Shown here piece by piece: positions 1 to 9,135 of a stretch of 36,999 nucleotides of DNA; position 1 is the stretch's first letter; each line of letters opens with the position of its first letter. The stretch lies in assembly GCA_028710405.1 (NCBI GenBank), contig JAQTUD010000003.1:1-36999 (forward strand), read 5' to 3'. A program made the translations under genes and the position numbers. This DNA is from Candidatus Omnitrophota bacterium (GTDB taxonomy: Bacteria > Omnitrophota > Gorgyraeia > Gygaellales > Profunditerraquicolaceae). The notes beneath the pieces are model-generated. The model was not told the origin of the DNA and did not search any database. It was given only the letters and a program-made list of their open reading frames with translations.

Positions 1-89
1 ACACTATAATAGAAGAATTGCAAAAAGGTTACTTATTAAATGACCGGGTGTTGAGGACTTCAAAAGTAAAAGTTTCTAAAAAAACATAG
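1..89 (+). CDS. grpE: GrpE nucleotide exchange factor, C-terminal end only
   Basis: The reading frame enters at base 3 and stops at the TAG at 87-89. It encodes 28 residues that include [15 protein letters not shown], the conserved last beta segment of GrpE, followed by a basic tail. GrpE releases ADP from DnaK so that substrate can leave. The start and most of the gene lie outside the window. It sits 23 bases before dnaK, which gives the common grpE-dnaK-dnaJ order and supports the call. Any heat-shock promoter or CIRCE-type operator for the operon would be upstream of the window. Confidence 0.88.
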   Translation, partial: TIIEELQKGYLLNDRVLRTSKVKVSKKT

Positions 90-112
90 AACAAGAAACA
101 AGGAGGGTAGAT

Positions 113-2041
113 ATGGCAAAAGTAATCGGAATAGACTTGGGAACTTCTAATTCAGCGGCAGCAGTGATGGAGGGCGGCAGGCCGGTGATCATACCATCGG
201 CTGAAGGCGCCGGTGTTGCATCAGGAAAGGCGTTTCCTTCTTACGTGGCTTTTACCAAAGACGGCCAGAAGCTTGTGGGGGAGCCTGCCAGGCGCCAGGC
301 GGCGATAAACGCCGAAGGCACTATTCAGGCAGCCAAGCGCAAGATGGGGACGGATTTTAAATTTAAGGTCCACGGCAATGAATACTCTCCTCAGCAGATC
401 TCCGCTTTTATCCTGCAGAAGATAAAGCAGGATGCCGAGTCGTATTTAGGCGATAAAGTGGAAGAGGTGGTAATTACCTGTCCCGCTTATTTTGACGACA
501 ACCAGCGTACCGCCACAAAAGACGCCGGTGAGATCGCCGGATTAAAAGTGCTGCGTATCATCAATGAACCTACCGCGGCCTGCCTTGCTTACGGTCTGGA
601 AAAAGCCGGTAAGGAACTTAAGATTCTTGTTTTTGATTTCGGCGGCGGGACCTTGGACGTGACCATTATGGAGATGTGGAAGGAAGGCGGCTTTAAGGTC
701 ATGGCTACCTCCGGCGACACGCAATTGGGCGGCACGGATATGGACAATGTGCTTATTGATTATATCAATAATGAATTCAAGCGCTCCACCGGCATTGACC
801 TTAAGAATGATAAGATGGCCACGCAGCGTTTACGTGAGGCCGCGGAAAAAGCCAAGGTTGAGCTTTCCAGCACGCTGACTACGGATATCAACCTTCCGTT
901 TATTACTGCCGACGCCACAGGCCCGAAACATCTTACAATGTCGATTAACCGCGCCAAATTAGAGGAACTGGTTGGTTCGATCATCGAACGCTGCCGGCAT
1001 CCTCTGGAGCAGGCCTTAAAAGACGCTAAAGCGGCGTTTGAAAAAGAAGGCGCCAACTTCGGCGAAAAAGGCGTGGATAAGATCATCATGGTTGGAGGCC
1101 CCACCCGGATGCCCATTGTGCAGAAATTTGTCGAGGATTATTTCGGTAAGAAGATCGAGCGCGGTATTGATCCGATGGAGTGTGTGGCCTTAGGGGCTGC
1201 GGTACAGGCGGCGATCATCAAGGGTGATGTAAAGGATGTGCTATTGCTTGATGTTACTCCGCTGTCGTTAGGTATTGAGACTCTGGGTGGAGTAAACACT
1301 AAGCTTATTGACAGAAATACTACTATCCCCACTCGCAAAAGCCAGATATTTTCTACTGCCGCGGATAATCAGACTGCGGTGACCATACGGGTCATCCAGG
1401 GCGAGCGTCAGATGGCCGATGCCGAGGGGAACGTGGAATTAGGCAGGTTTGATCTGGTGGGTATCCCTCCTGCCCAGCGCGGCGTGCCGCAGGTGGAGGT
1501 CGCTTTTGATATTGACGCCAACGGCATCGTGCATGTCTCGGCCAAAGACCTGGGTACCGGTAAGGAACAGTCTATCCGCATTACCGCCCCCAAGAAACTT
1601 TCCAAGGAAGAGATCGATAAGATGGTCAGGGACGCGGAAAAATTTGCCGCCGAAGACAGCAAGATCAAAGAAGAGGTCGAGGCAACTAACCAGGCGGATC
1701 AGTTAGTCTATGCCACCGAAAAGTCGCTTAAGGATTATGGCGACAAGGTAAATCAAGCTGAGCGCGCTAATATAGAGGCAAGCCTTAATGACCTCAAGAC
1801 TGCGATTAAAGATAAGAATATCGAGAGGATCAAGAAAGGTATGGAGGATCTGACCAAGGTTTCGCATAAATTGGCTGAAGAGATCTATAAACAGGCAGCG
1901 GAAAAACAGAAAAACTCCCAAGGACAGAAAGCAGAAGAGCCGAAAACCGAAGGGCCGGATTCCTCCACAGGCCAAGGTACCTCCAGCGGAAAAGACGATG
2001 TGATTGACGCGGAGTTTAAGGAAGAGGACGATAAGAAATAA
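113..2041 (+). CDS. dnaK: Molecular chaperone DnaK (Hsp70)
   Basis: Cytoplasmic ATP-driven chaperone of 642 residues, the usual bacterial length. The N-terminal ATPase shows phosphate-1 motif GIDLGTSN at residues 6-13, phosphate-2 motif FDFGGGT near 174 and the adenosine motif VGGPTRMP near 327. The interdomain linker [12 protein letters not shown] lies near 376 and is followed by the beta-sandwich substrate domain and helical lid. The C-terminus ends in the acidic [10 protein letters not shown] tail typical of bacterial DnaK. The second threonine of the usual GTTNS motif is serine here, a mild change. The start is fixed by a strong AGGAGGG ribosome site just upstream. It overlaps dnaJ by one base (TAATG), so the two are probably translationally coupled. 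Confidence 0.98.
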   Translation: MAKVIGIDLGTSNSAAAVMEGGRPVIIPSAEGAGVASGKAFPSYVAFTKDGQKLVGEPARRQAAINAEGTIQAAKRKMGTDFKFKVHGNEYSPQQISAFILQKIKQDAESYLGDKVEEVVITCPAYFDDNQRTATKDAGEIAGLKVLRIINEPTAACLAYGLEKAGKELKILVFDFGGGTLDVTIMEMWKEGGFKVMATSGDTQLGGTDMDNVLIDYINNEFKRSTGIDLKNDKMATQRLREAAEKAKVELSSTLTTDINLPFITADATGPKHLTMSINRAKLEELVGSIIERCRHPLEQALKDAKAAFEKEGANFGEKGVDKIIMVGGPTRMPIVQKFVEDYFGKKIERGIDPMECVALGAAVQAAIIKGDVKDVLLLDVTPLSLGIETLGGVNTKLIDRNTTIPTRKSQIFSTAADNQTAVTIRVIQGERQMADAEGNVELGRFDLVGIPPAQRGVPQVEVAFDIDANGIVHVSAKDLGTGKEQSIRITAPKKLSKEEIDKMVRDAEKFAAEDSKIKEEVEATNQADQLVYATEKSLKDYGDKVNQAERANIEASLNDLKTAIKDKNIERIKKGMEDLTKVSHKLAEEIYKQAAEKQKNSQGQKAEEPKTEGPDSSTGQGTSSGKDDVIDAEFKEEDDKK

Positions 2042-3198
2042 TGATGTCTACCAAGCGTGATTATTATGAAATTCTGGGGGTCAAAAAGAGCGCGACCCTG
2101 GATGAGATTAAAAAGTCCTATCGGGAAATGGCTTTACGTTATCATCCGGATAGGGTGCCGCACGAACAGAAAAAGGAGGCCGAAGAGAAGTTTAAAGATA
2201 TCTCTGAGGCCTACGCTGTCTTGTCGGATTCCCAGAAGAGGGCGCTCTATGATCAATATGGCCATTCCGGAATTGACCAGAAGTATGCCTATGAAGATAT
2301 TTTTAAGGGAGCGGATTTCGGCAGCGTATTTGAGGGCATGTCTGATTTCGGGGTAGGAGGCGGGCTCTTTGATGAAATATTCAGCGATTTAGGTTATGAT
2401 ATTTTTGGCTCACAGGGCAGGCGCGGTTCACGCAGCCGGCGGGGGGCAGATCTACAAGTCGCCGTGGATATCACCTTAGAGGAGGCAGCTACGGGTGTAG
2501 AGAAGACCGTAAACCTATTGCGTTATGAAGCCTGCCCTACTTGCTCCGGGAGCGGGGCAAAGCCGGGGACGAAGAAGGCTACCTGCCCGGTATGTAAAGG
2601 CGCCGGCCGCACGGTAGTCTCACATGGTTACTTCCAGTTGGCCCAGGCCTGTTCGCGTTGCGGCGGAGAAGGGACGATCATTTCCTCTCCCTGTCCTGAA
2701 TGTCGCGGAGAGGGACGGGTGAAGATATCGCGGAAGATAAAAGTCAAGATCCCCGCCGGGGTAGATACGGATTCGCATTTGAGAGTAAGAGGCGAAGGCG
2801 AGGCAGGAAGCGCCGGAAGAGGAGATCTTTATGTTATTATAGAGGTAAAGCCGCACCCGGTCTTTACCAGGCATAATAATGATATAATCGCCCAGTTGGA
2901 TATCAGCCTGGGAAAAGCCATATTGGGGGGAGAAGTGGAAGTCCCCACTTTAGGCGCTAACGTAAACATGAAGATACCTGCCGGCACGCAGAGCGGGAAG
3001 GTTTTTCGCCTGAGAGAAAAAGGCCTTCCGGACCTGCACTCAAGCCAGATGGGCGATGAATTAGTAAAAGTGAATGTAGAGATACCTACCCGGTTGACTC
3101 CCGAGCAACGCAGGCTTATCGAAGAGTTTGCCCGGCTCTGCGGAGAAGATACTGATAAGAATAGTTTCACGGATAAGATCAAGAAGGCGTTTAAATAG
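2041..3198 (+). CDS. dnaJ: Chaperone DnaJ (Hsp40), type I
   Basis: Co-chaperone of 385 residues that delivers substrates to DnaK and stimulates its ATPase. The J domain (about 6-70) holds the HPD motif at 35-37. A Gly/Phe-rich stretch follows (about 90-140). The cysteine-rich domain at about 165-226 carries four CxxCxGxG repeats that bind two zinc ions, and the C-terminal substrate-binding domains come next. All type I features are intact. Two in-frame ATGs are adjacent (2041 and 2044). I use 2041 because it overlaps the dnaK stop and is better spaced from the GAGGA at 2024-2028. Confidence 0.97.
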   Translation: MMSTKRDYYEILGVKKSATLDEIKKSYREMALRYHPDRVPHEQKKEAEEKFKDISEAYAVLSDSQKRALYDQYGHSGIDQKYAYEDIFKGADFGSVFEGMSDFGVGGGLFDEIFSDLGYDIFGSQGRRGSRSRRGADLQVAVDITLEEAATGVEKTVNLLRYEACPTCSGSGAKPGTKKATCPVCKGAGRTVVSHGYFQLAQACSRCGGEGTIISSPCPECRGEGRVKISRKIKVKIPAGVDTDSHLRVRGEGEAGSAGRGDLYVIIEVKPHPVFTRHNNDIIAQLDISLGKAILGGEVEVPTLGANVNMKIPAGTQSGKVFRLREKGLPDLHSSQMGDELVKVNVEIPTRLTPEQRRLIEEFARLCGEDTDKNSFTDKIKKAFK

Positions 3199-3208
3199 GA
3201 GCGAAAAA

Positions 3209-3454
3209 ATGCCAACCTACGAATATGAATGTACGCATTGCGGGCATACTTTTGAGGTTTCCCAAAAGATAACCGATAAGCATCTGGAGAAGTGCCCCAA
3301 ATGCGGTAAAAAAGTCAAGAGGCTTATTGCTTCCGGAGTAGGCGTGATATTCAAGGGGACAGGGTTTTACGCTACTGATTATCCCAAGAAGGGTAAAGGC
3401 CACGAAGCCAAAACCCCGGACTGTCCTAGAGGTTGCAAAGGCTGTCCGCAATAG
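3209..3454 (+). CDS. FmdB-family zinc ribbon protein
   Basis: Small protein of 81 residues opening with MPTYEYEC, the hallmark of the FmdB / putative regulatory zinc ribbon family. Four zinc-ligand cysteines are visible as C8, C11, C29 and C32. A second cluster at the C-terminus (C72, C76, C79) is extra to the core fold and might bind another metal or form disulfides. The frame stays open upstream into dnaJ, but the ATG at 3209 sits after a TAGGAG ribosome site and begins exactly at the conserved family start. The family's molecular function is not established. It follows dnaJ by 10 bases and is probably in the same operon. Confidence 0.85.
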   Translation: MPTYEYECTHCGHTFEVSQKITDKHLEKCPKCGKKVKRLIASGVGVIFKGTGFYATDYPKKGKGHEAKTPDCPRGCKGCPQ

Positions 3455-3464
3455 TATATCATCT

Positions 3465-4754
3465 ATGGCTAAGATAAAACCTTTCCAAGCGGTAATTTAT
3501 AACCAGGAGAAGATCAAGGATCTCTCTAAGGTTGTTTGTCCGCCGTATGATGTGATCTCCGCCAAGCAGCAGGATTATTATCACGGCTTAAGCGAATATA
3601 ACTTCATTCATATACTCTTGGGTAAGGATATCTCTGGAGAGGATAAGTATGAGCGTTCCGCTGATTATTTCAAGGGTTGGCTTAAAAATAATATACTTAT
3701 TCGCGACCGTAAGCCTGCCGTATATTTTTATAGCCAGGATTATAAGGTCCGGGGAGAGAATAAGACCCGCCTGGGGTTTATTACGCTATTGCGCCTGGAA
3801 GAAGAAAATTCCGCCATATTCCGTCACGAACATACCCGCTTGGCCCCGAAAGAGGATAGATTTAACCTGATGAAGCAGGTAAAAGCAAATCTCAGCCCTA
3901 TCTTTGTTATTTTCTCTGATAAAAAGCGTATTATCCAACGCGTCTGGCAGAAGGACCTGCAGGGCCAGAAGCCGTTCATTGAGGTTACCGACCAGGACAA
4001 GGTAACGCATAGATTATGGAGAATAGAATCCGATGATGTGCTTTCTTATATGCAGGCGGGAATGGCAGAAGAAAATATCTTTATTGCCGACGGCCACCAC
4101 CGTTATGAAGTTGCCTGCGCATATCGGGCGATGATGTTAAAGGAAGGCCCCGGGAAACCTCAAGAGGAAGAGGATTTCAATTACGTTCTTACTTATTTTA
4201 CCAATACCGACGCCCGCGGGCTTTCGATATTGCCTTTTCACCGCCTGGTCAGGCTGCAACAGGGTCTGGATATCGAGGACCTGAAGCTGAAGCTAAAAGA
4301 TGATTTTGACCTGGAGGAGATCAAGGATAAAAGCCGTTTCTTTTTCCTCATGGAGAAAGGCGGACGTAGCGAGCATGTCCTGGGGATGTACAAAGACAAG
4401 AGATATTGGCTCCTGCGCCTGAAGAATGTCAGGATCCTGGATAAGATGGTCCCTGATAAGCCTAAGGAATACAGGTCGCTGGATGCGGTCATCCTGAATT
4501 ACCTGGTTTTAAAAAAGGTCCTTGCTTTCGGGGAACAGGATAACCAGAATATTACTTATGGGCCTTTTCCGGATGAATTCATAGAGAAAGTGGATAATGA
4601 TCCTTTTTCTATTGCGTTTTTCCTAAATCCAGTCAGAATAGAACAGATAATGGCGGTGGCCGAGAAGGGCGAAAGGATGCCGCCTAAGTCAACTTATTTT
4701 TATCCCAAGGTGTTATCGGGCCTGGTAATTAACAAGTTTGATTCTGCAATCTAG
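3465..4754 (+). CDS. DUF1015 family protein
   Basis: Protein of 429 residues, the normal length for DUF1015. Family landmarks are the N-terminal segment with CPPYDV at 25-30, the RLGFITLLRLEE-like central strand, and IADGHHRYE with G210-H211-H212-R213, the most conserved stretch and a likely active or binding site. No signal peptide or membrane segment is seen, so it should be cytoplasmic. The biochemical role of the family is not known to me, and I assign none. It begins 10 bases after the zinc ribbon gene. No strong ribosome site precedes the ATG, which suggests translation by coupling. Confidence 0.85.
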   Translation: MAKIKPFQAVIYNQEKIKDLSKVVCPPYDVISAKQQDYYHGLSEYNFIHILLGKDISGEDKYERSADYFKGWLKNNILIRDRKPAVYFYSQDYKVRGENKTRLGFITLLRLEEENSAIFRHEHTRLAPKEDRFNLMKQVKANLSPIFVIFSDKKRIIQRVWQKDLQGQKPFIEVTDQDKVTHRLWRIESDDVLSYMQAGMAEENIFIADGHHRYEVACAYRAMMLKEGPGKPQEEEDFNYVLTYFTNTDARGLSILPFHRLVRLQQGLDIEDLKLKLKDDFDLEEIKDKSRFFFLMEKGGRSEHVLGMYKDKRYWLLRLKNVRILDKMVPDKPKEYRSLDAVILNYLVLKKVLAFGEQDNQNITYGPFPDEFIEKVDNDPFSIAFFLNPVRIEQIMAVAEKGERMPPKSTYFYPKVLSGLVINKFDSAI

Positions 4755-4779
4755 TTAACTCCGAGCGAAGCGAGGCAAG

Positions 4780-5619
4780 ATGGCTCTGTTTGGCAAACCA
4801 AAATATACCATTGTAAGGTTAAAGAAGAAAGAGATCCCGGACGGGCTCTGGACTAAGTGCGAGGAGTGTTCCGAGACCCTTTATAATAAGACCCTGGATG
4901 AAAACTTGAGGGTTTGCCCGAAGTGCAATTACCACTTCACCTTAGGCGCCTACGAAAGGATAAATACACTCTTAGATAAGGATAGCTTCCAGGAGCTTGA
5001 TAAAGATATGTCTTCCCTGGATCCTTTGAATTTTAAGGGCCCCAAGACTTATAAGGAAAAACTGGCTGCCGACCAAAGCGCTACCGGTTTAAAGGAAGCC
5101 GCGGTATACGGAGAGGGATTAATAGAAGGCAAAAAGTTAGTCCTGGCGGTCACGGATTCGCGTTTCATCATGGGTTCTATGGGATCGGTCGTTGGAGAAA
5201 AGATCACCCGCGCTATAGAATTAGCTACTAAAAAGAGGCTCCCGCTGGTAATAGTCTCCGGATCAGGCGGCGGCGCCAGAATGTACGAAGGTATGTATAG
5301 CCTTATGCAGATGTCCAAGACCTGCGCGGCATTATCCTACCACCACAAAGAAAAACTCCCTTATATTTCCGTGTTGACCAACCCCACTATGGCCGGTGTC
5401 ATGGCTTCTTTCGCTGGAGTGGCTGATTTAATTATCGCCGAGCCAAAGGCATTGATCGGTTTTACCGGGCCGCGCGTTATTGAACAGACCATAAGGCAGA
5501 AGCTGCCTGCCGGTTTCCAACGTTCGGAGTTCCTCCTGGAACATGGCCTCATAGATATGATAATACATCGCAAGAGCTTAAAACAGACATTAAGCCATGT
5601 CTTTGACTATCTGAGTTGA
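4780..5619 (+). CDS. accD: Acetyl-CoA carboxylase carboxyltransferase subunit beta
   Basis: 279 residues. The protein transfers the carboxyl group from carboxybiotin to acetyl-CoA, together with AccA, to make malonyl-CoA for fatty acid synthesis. The N-terminal zinc ribbon is intact with C27, C30, C46 and C49. The crotonase-like carboxyltransferase domain follows, with the glycine-rich SGSGGGARMYEG stretch and PTMAGVMASFAGVAD, which help form the acyl-CoA and oxyanion sites. accA, accB and accC are not in this window. A GCGAGG sequence just before the ATG is a plausible ribosome site. The gene follows the DUF1015 gene by 25 bases. Confidence 0.97.
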   Translation: MALFGKPKYTIVRLKKKEIPDGLWTKCEECSETLYNKTLDENLRVCPKCNYHFTLGAYERINTLLDKDSFQELDKDMSSLDPLNFKGPKTYKEKLAADQSATGLKEAAVYGEGLIEGKKLVLAVTDSRFIMGSMGSVVGEKITRAIELATKKRLPLVIVSGSGGGARMYEGMYSLMQMSKTCAALSYHHKEKLPYISVLTNPTMAGVMASFAGVADLIIAEPKALIGFTGPRVIEQTIRQKLPAGFQRSEFLLEHGLIDMIIHRKSLKQTLSHVFDYLS

Positions 5620-5657
5620 GAGATTAGCCGTAGGCCTAAAGACGAAGGAGCCAGGCA

Positions 5658-6770
5658 GTGGCGCAGGTAAGTCTAAGGAATATTTCGAAGATCTTTGAGA
5701 GTAACCATGGCTCGGTCAAGGCGGTAGATAACATTAGCTTAGGGGTTGAGGATAAGGAGTTTATGGTTTTAGTCGGCCCCTCCGGATGTGGCAAGTCTAC
5801 TACTTTAAGGATGATTGCCGGCCTGGAAGAAATAAGCCAGGGTGATATTTACATAGGGGATAAGAGGGTTAATGATGTCCCGGCCAAGGATCGCGATATC
5901 GCGATGGTCTTTCAGAATTACGCGCTCTATCCGCATATGACCGCTTTTGAGAATATGGCCTTTGGCCTGAGGTTGAGGGGGATACCCGGGGATGAAATAA
6001 CCCAGCGTGTAAATGAGGCAGCCCAGATATTAGGCATTAAACGTCTGCTTAACCGCCGGCCGCCCGAACTCTCCGGAGGAGAGAGGCAGCGCGTCGCCGT
6101 CGGTAGGGCCATCGTCAGGAAACCGATGGCTTTTCTTTTTGATGAGCCCTTAAGCAACCTGGATGCCAAAATGAGGGTGCAGATGCGCACCGAGATACAT
6201 AAACTCCATATTCGCCTGCAGGCCACTATAATATACGTGACTCATGACCAGGTTGAGGCTATGACTATGGGGGATAGGATAGCGATAATAAAAGACGGTA
6301 TCCTGCAGCAGGTAGCGGATCCCGCCACTATTTACGACCACCCAAAGAATAAGTTTGTCGCCGGATTTATCGGTTCACCTCCCATGAATTTCATGAACGG
6401 CAGGATCATCAAGAAAAACGGAAAATTATATTTTGATGAGGGTAAGATCCAGGTTAAACTTATTGAGGATATACATGAGAAGATAATTCCTTATAACGGA
6501 AGCGAAATAATCTTTGGTATTCGCTGCGAAGATATTTATGACAAGCTTTTTGTTTCCGAAGCCCCACCTGAAAATGTCATCCGGGCCAACTGCGAGGTAT
6601 ACGAACCGATGGGTTCAGAAGCATACCTGCATCTTAATACGGGCAGGCATGCTTTTATCGTCCGTGTGGGAGCGCACGATAAGCCAAAAGTCAATCAGGA
6701 CCTGGAAGTAGTTTTTGATATGAGCAAGGCGTACTTCTTCGATAAAAATAGCGAAGAGACCATCGCCTAG
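5658..6770 (+). CDS. Sugar ABC transporter ATP-binding protein, MalK/UgpC type
   Basis: 370-residue ATPase subunit of a CUT1-type carbohydrate importer. Walker A GPSGCGKST starts at residue 40, the Q-loop MVFQNYALYPHMT follows near 82, the signature LSGGERQR is near 138, Walker B FLFDEPLSNLD near 158 and the switch histidine in VTHDQ near 196. The C-terminal third is a MalK-like TOBE/OB regulatory domain. It uses a GTG start at 5658 placed after AAGGAG. No binding protein or permease genes are adjacent, so this is an orphan ATPase that may energise several importers encoded elsewhere, as MsmK does in some Gram-positives. Specificity (maltose, glycerol-3-phosphate or other) cannot be read from the sequence. 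Confidence 0.9.
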   Translation: MAQVSLRNISKIFESNHGSVKAVDNISLGVEDKEFMVLVGPSGCGKSTTLRMIAGLEEISQGDIYIGDKRVNDVPAKDRDIAMVFQNYALYPHMTAFENMAFGLRLRGIPGDEITQRVNEAAQILGIKRLLNRRPPELSGGERQRVAVGRAIVRKPMAFLFDEPLSNLDAKMRVQMRTEIHKLHIRLQATIIYVTHDQVEAMTMGDRIAIIKDGILQQVADPATIYDHPKNKFVAGFIGSPPMNFMNGRIIKKNGKLYFDEGKIQVKLIEDIHEKIIPYNGSEIIFGIRCEDIYDKLFVSEAPPENVIRANCEVYEPMGSEAYLHLNTGRHAFIVRVGAHDKPKVNQDLEVVFDMSKAYFFDKNSEETIA

Positions 6771-6804
6771 GCCATCTTTGGAGGCCTCGCCAAGAGAGAT
6801 TTTG

Positions 6805-8103
6805 ATGCCTGCGTTCGCAAAAAAAATCCTCTCCTCAAATATACGCCTGCGTATTTTATTGGCGTTGTTTTTCTTAGTATTTTTACCCGTATATATTACT
6901 TTTATTTTTAAGGCCCGGGCTTTCCCCGGGCTCTTTCTTTTCTACCTAATAAATGCCGGGATCATATTTTACCATTTCAATAAGTTTTCCCGCCAGAAAT
7001 ACCGCCTGCAGAGCCTAAGCCAGGACCTGCGGGAGAAAATGAATATCCTCGCCGTCTGGAATCTTCAGGAGAAAAAATATAACCTCGCCCTACACCAGAA
7101 GATAGAGCGTTATAATATGCTCAAAGATATCGTAGAACAGGTCAACCGTGATCCGTCATTAGACGCTGTATCCGAGAGCCTGCTATCTTTTACATCTTCC
7201 CTAATTCCCAATAATCAGGGGGTATGTGTATTGTATCTAATAGACAATGGGTTGGCCCCGGAGGCCTTTGAGGCAAAAAAAGAAAACAAGGGTCCAGGTA
7301 CCAGGGCAAAACAGGGAGATATATTCGATTATTGGGTGTTAAAACACCGCGCGCCGTTATTGATCGAAGATACAGGTAAGGATTTCCGTTTTGACCCGGA
7401 CAAACTTCCCAAAGGCAAAGATAGGGTGGTTTCATCATTGATGATCGCGCCGTTGGTAAGCGAACACAGGTTTCTGGGTATAATGCGTTTAGATAACCCG
7501 CAGGTAAATTTCTACTCCCAGGAAGATTTGAGGTTATTGGTGAAGATATGCGATTTAGGGGGCGCGGCCCTGGAAAACAGCCAACTCTTTGAAAAGGTCC
7601 AGGAGCTTGCTACACACGATGGCCTGACCAAGCTCTTTACCAAAGGGTATTTCCTGGAGCGCTTGAAGGATGAATGCGCCAGAGGATCTCAGGATAAGAC
7701 CGTTAACTCGGTATTAATGCTGGATATAGATTCCTTTAAAGATTTTAATGATAAGTTCGGCCATGCTGCCGGAGATATCGCGTTAAAGAGGATAAGCAAG
7801 GCCATAACTTTCTCTCTGCGTAAATTTAAAACCGCGATAATCAGCCGTTTTGGCGGAGAAGAATTCTGCGTTATGCTCACCCAGATAGCTAAACTTGAAG
7901 CCCTTGGCGTGGCTGAGGAGCTACGCCGCCAGATAGAACTGAAAAAAATACCTTTACGTAATAATCCTCAAGGAGTCACTGTATCTATCGGGGTAGCCAG
8001 CTTTCCCGAAGATTCTCAGAGTGAGGATGAACTTATCCAGAAGGCAGATAAGGCGATGTATAAGGCAAAGCAGGGAGGAAAGAACCGGGTATGTGGTATA
8101 TAG
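6805..8103 (+). CDS. Membrane GAF-GGDEF diguanylate cyclase
   Basis: About 432 residues. Two hydrophobic helices near the N-terminus (LRILLALFFLVFLPVYITFI and PGLFLFYLINAGIIFYHF) anchor the protein, then a coiled linker, a GAF-like sensory domain (about 120-260) and a C-terminal GGDEF domain. The catalytic motif is GGEEF at residues 350-354, and the metal-binding LDIDSFKDFND is present, so it should convert two GTP to c-di-GMP. The RxxD product-inhibition site upstream of the motif is absent. The frame is open back to a TTG at 6778. I prefer the ATG at 6805 because it starts directly before the basic, membrane-leading segment. It overlaps the next gene by 13 bases. Confidence 0.88.
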   Translation: MPAFAKKILSSNIRLRILLALFFLVFLPVYITFIFKARAFPGLFLFYLINAGIIFYHFNKFSRQKYRLQSLSQDLREKMNILAVWNLQEKKYNLALHQKIERYNMLKDIVEQVNRDPSLDAVSESLLSFTSSLIPNNQGVCVLYLIDNGLAPEAFEAKKENKGPGTRAKQGDIFDYWVLKHRAPLLIEDTGKDFRFDPDKLPKGKDRVVSSLMIAPLVSEHRFLGIMRLDNPQVNFYSQEDLRLLVKICDLGGAALENSQLFEKVQELATHDGLTKLFTKGYFLERLKDECARGSQDKTVNSVLMLDIDSFKDFNDKFGHAAGDIALKRISKAITFSLRKFKTAIISRFGGEEFCVMLTQIAKLEALGVAEELRRQIELKKIPLRNNPQGVTVSIGVASFPEDSQSEDELIQKADKAMYKAKQGGKNRVCGI

Positions 8104-9080
8104 CCGCCTTGGTTTTATTAACATTAGTTATATTTATTCTGGCTTTTGAAATTCTGAAGAAGGAATCCTCAAATTTAGGGGGTAGGGCCGGAAGCCTGCG
8201 GGTTGAATATGAGTTAGCCTTGCAGGATAATACAACTTTGAAAGCGGATAACGCCGCCCTGGAGAGGGTCGCGGAAGATACCGTCGCCCTTTATGAAATA
8301 ACCAAGGATATGCGTAAGACCTTAGATGAGAATAAGATATTCAGTCTCTTTAAAGAGCGTATAGATAAATACCTGCCCACGGTAGAGTGCAGATTTGTTA
8401 AGACCTCCGTTGAATCTTACGGATACGCCACTGTGCTGCCGTTGGTAATCCAGAAGGATACCATAGGCTATCTGGTGGCGGGTGATATCAAAGAGAAGGA
8501 CAAAGATAAATTTTATATTTTGGCCCAGCAGTTTTTGATCGGTATCAAAGGCGTTTTTCTTTTTAAAAAGATCCAGGAACTCAGTATTATAGACGGCCTG
8601 ACGCAGGTATTTAACCGGCGGCATTTCTTAGAGAGGCTAAGAGAAGAATTCCTGCGTTCTAAAAAGTCGGGCTATGACTTCTGTTTCCTTATGGTGGACA
8701 TAGACCACTTTAAAGATTTCAATGATCATTATGGCCACCTGGTAGGGGACGCGATCTTAAGGCAGGTAGCCGAAGTGATCAAGGAGAACATTCGTCAGGT
8801 GGATTTTATGGGTAGATACGGCGGGGAAGAGCTATCCGTGGTATTGACTGAAACTAATAAAGAGCAGGGGAGTTTTGTGGCCGGGCGTATCCGGCAGATT
8901 ATAGAAAAACATAAATTCCACATTTACGATGAATATATGCAGGTGACGGTAAGTATTGGCATATCTATGTTCCCGGAGGATGCCGCGGATCCGGCGGCGG
9001 TCATGGAGAAGGCCGACCTCGCCCTGTATCAGGCCAAGCAGGCAGGCAGGAATATGGTCTGCCTGTATAAAACTCCTTAA
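8091..9080 (+). CDS. Membrane-anchored GGDEF diguanylate cyclase
   Basis: 329 residues with one N-terminal membrane helix (IAALVLLTLVIFILAFEIL). A coiled segment follows, then a GAF-like region of about 100 residues and a GGDEF domain. The active-site motif is GGEEL at 244-248; leucine replaces the usual phenylalanine but the catalytic glutamates are kept. MVDIDHFKDFNDHYGH supplies the metal and substrate residues. An intact inhibitory I-site R235-Q-V-D238 is present, unlike its upstream neighbour. The gene starts inside the end of that neighbour, so the pair is probably co-translated and arose by duplication with divergence of the sensory part. It ends 55 bases before the ROK kinase gene. 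Confidence 0.88.
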   Translation: MWYIAALVLLTLVIFILAFEILKKESSNLGGRAGSLRVEYELALQDNTTLKADNAALERVAEDTVALYEITKDMRKTLDENKIFSLFKERIDKYLPTVECRFVKTSVESYGYATVLPLVIQKDTIGYLVAGDIKEKDKDKFYILAQQFLIGIKGVFLFKKIQELSIIDGLTQVFNRRHFLERLREEFLRSKKSGYDFCFLMVDIDHFKDFNDHYGHLVGDAILRQVAEVIKENIRQVDFMGRYGGEELSVVLTETNKEQGSFVAGRIRQIIEKHKFHIYDEYMQVTVSIGISMFPEDAADPAAVMEKADLALYQAKQAGRNMVCLYKTP

Positions 9081-9086
9081 AGCACC

Positions 9087-9125
9087 AGTGATTATCACTT
9101 GCAATTAAGATATTTTTATTATAGA
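9087..9125 (+). promoter_or_regulatory. Possible promoter with overlapping palindrome before ROK kinase
   Basis: A 13-base perfect palindrome AGTGATTATCACT (9087-9099) runs straight into TTGCAA (9099-9104), which is followed 15 bases later by TATAGA (9120-9125). This could be a sigma-70-like promoter whose -35 box is covered by a repressor site, feeding the ROK kinase, transaldolase and lptD genes. The spacer is shorter than the optimal 17, so the promoter call is weak. The palindrome itself is seen directly. Confidence 0.35.
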
Positions 9126-9135
9126 ATACACCGAA

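Noticed and set aside
3128-3208. Longer start for the FmdB-type protein
   Set aside because: It overlaps dnaJ out of frame and lies before the family-conserved MPTYEYEC start with its own ribosome site.
5628-5640. TAGGCCTA palindrome between accD and the ABC ATPase gene
   Set aside because: Only 8 bases, common by chance, no promoter nearby.
6778-6804. TTG start for the first diguanylate cyclase
   Set aside because: A TTG without a better ribosome site; the ATG at 6805 begins just before the membrane segment. It remains possible.
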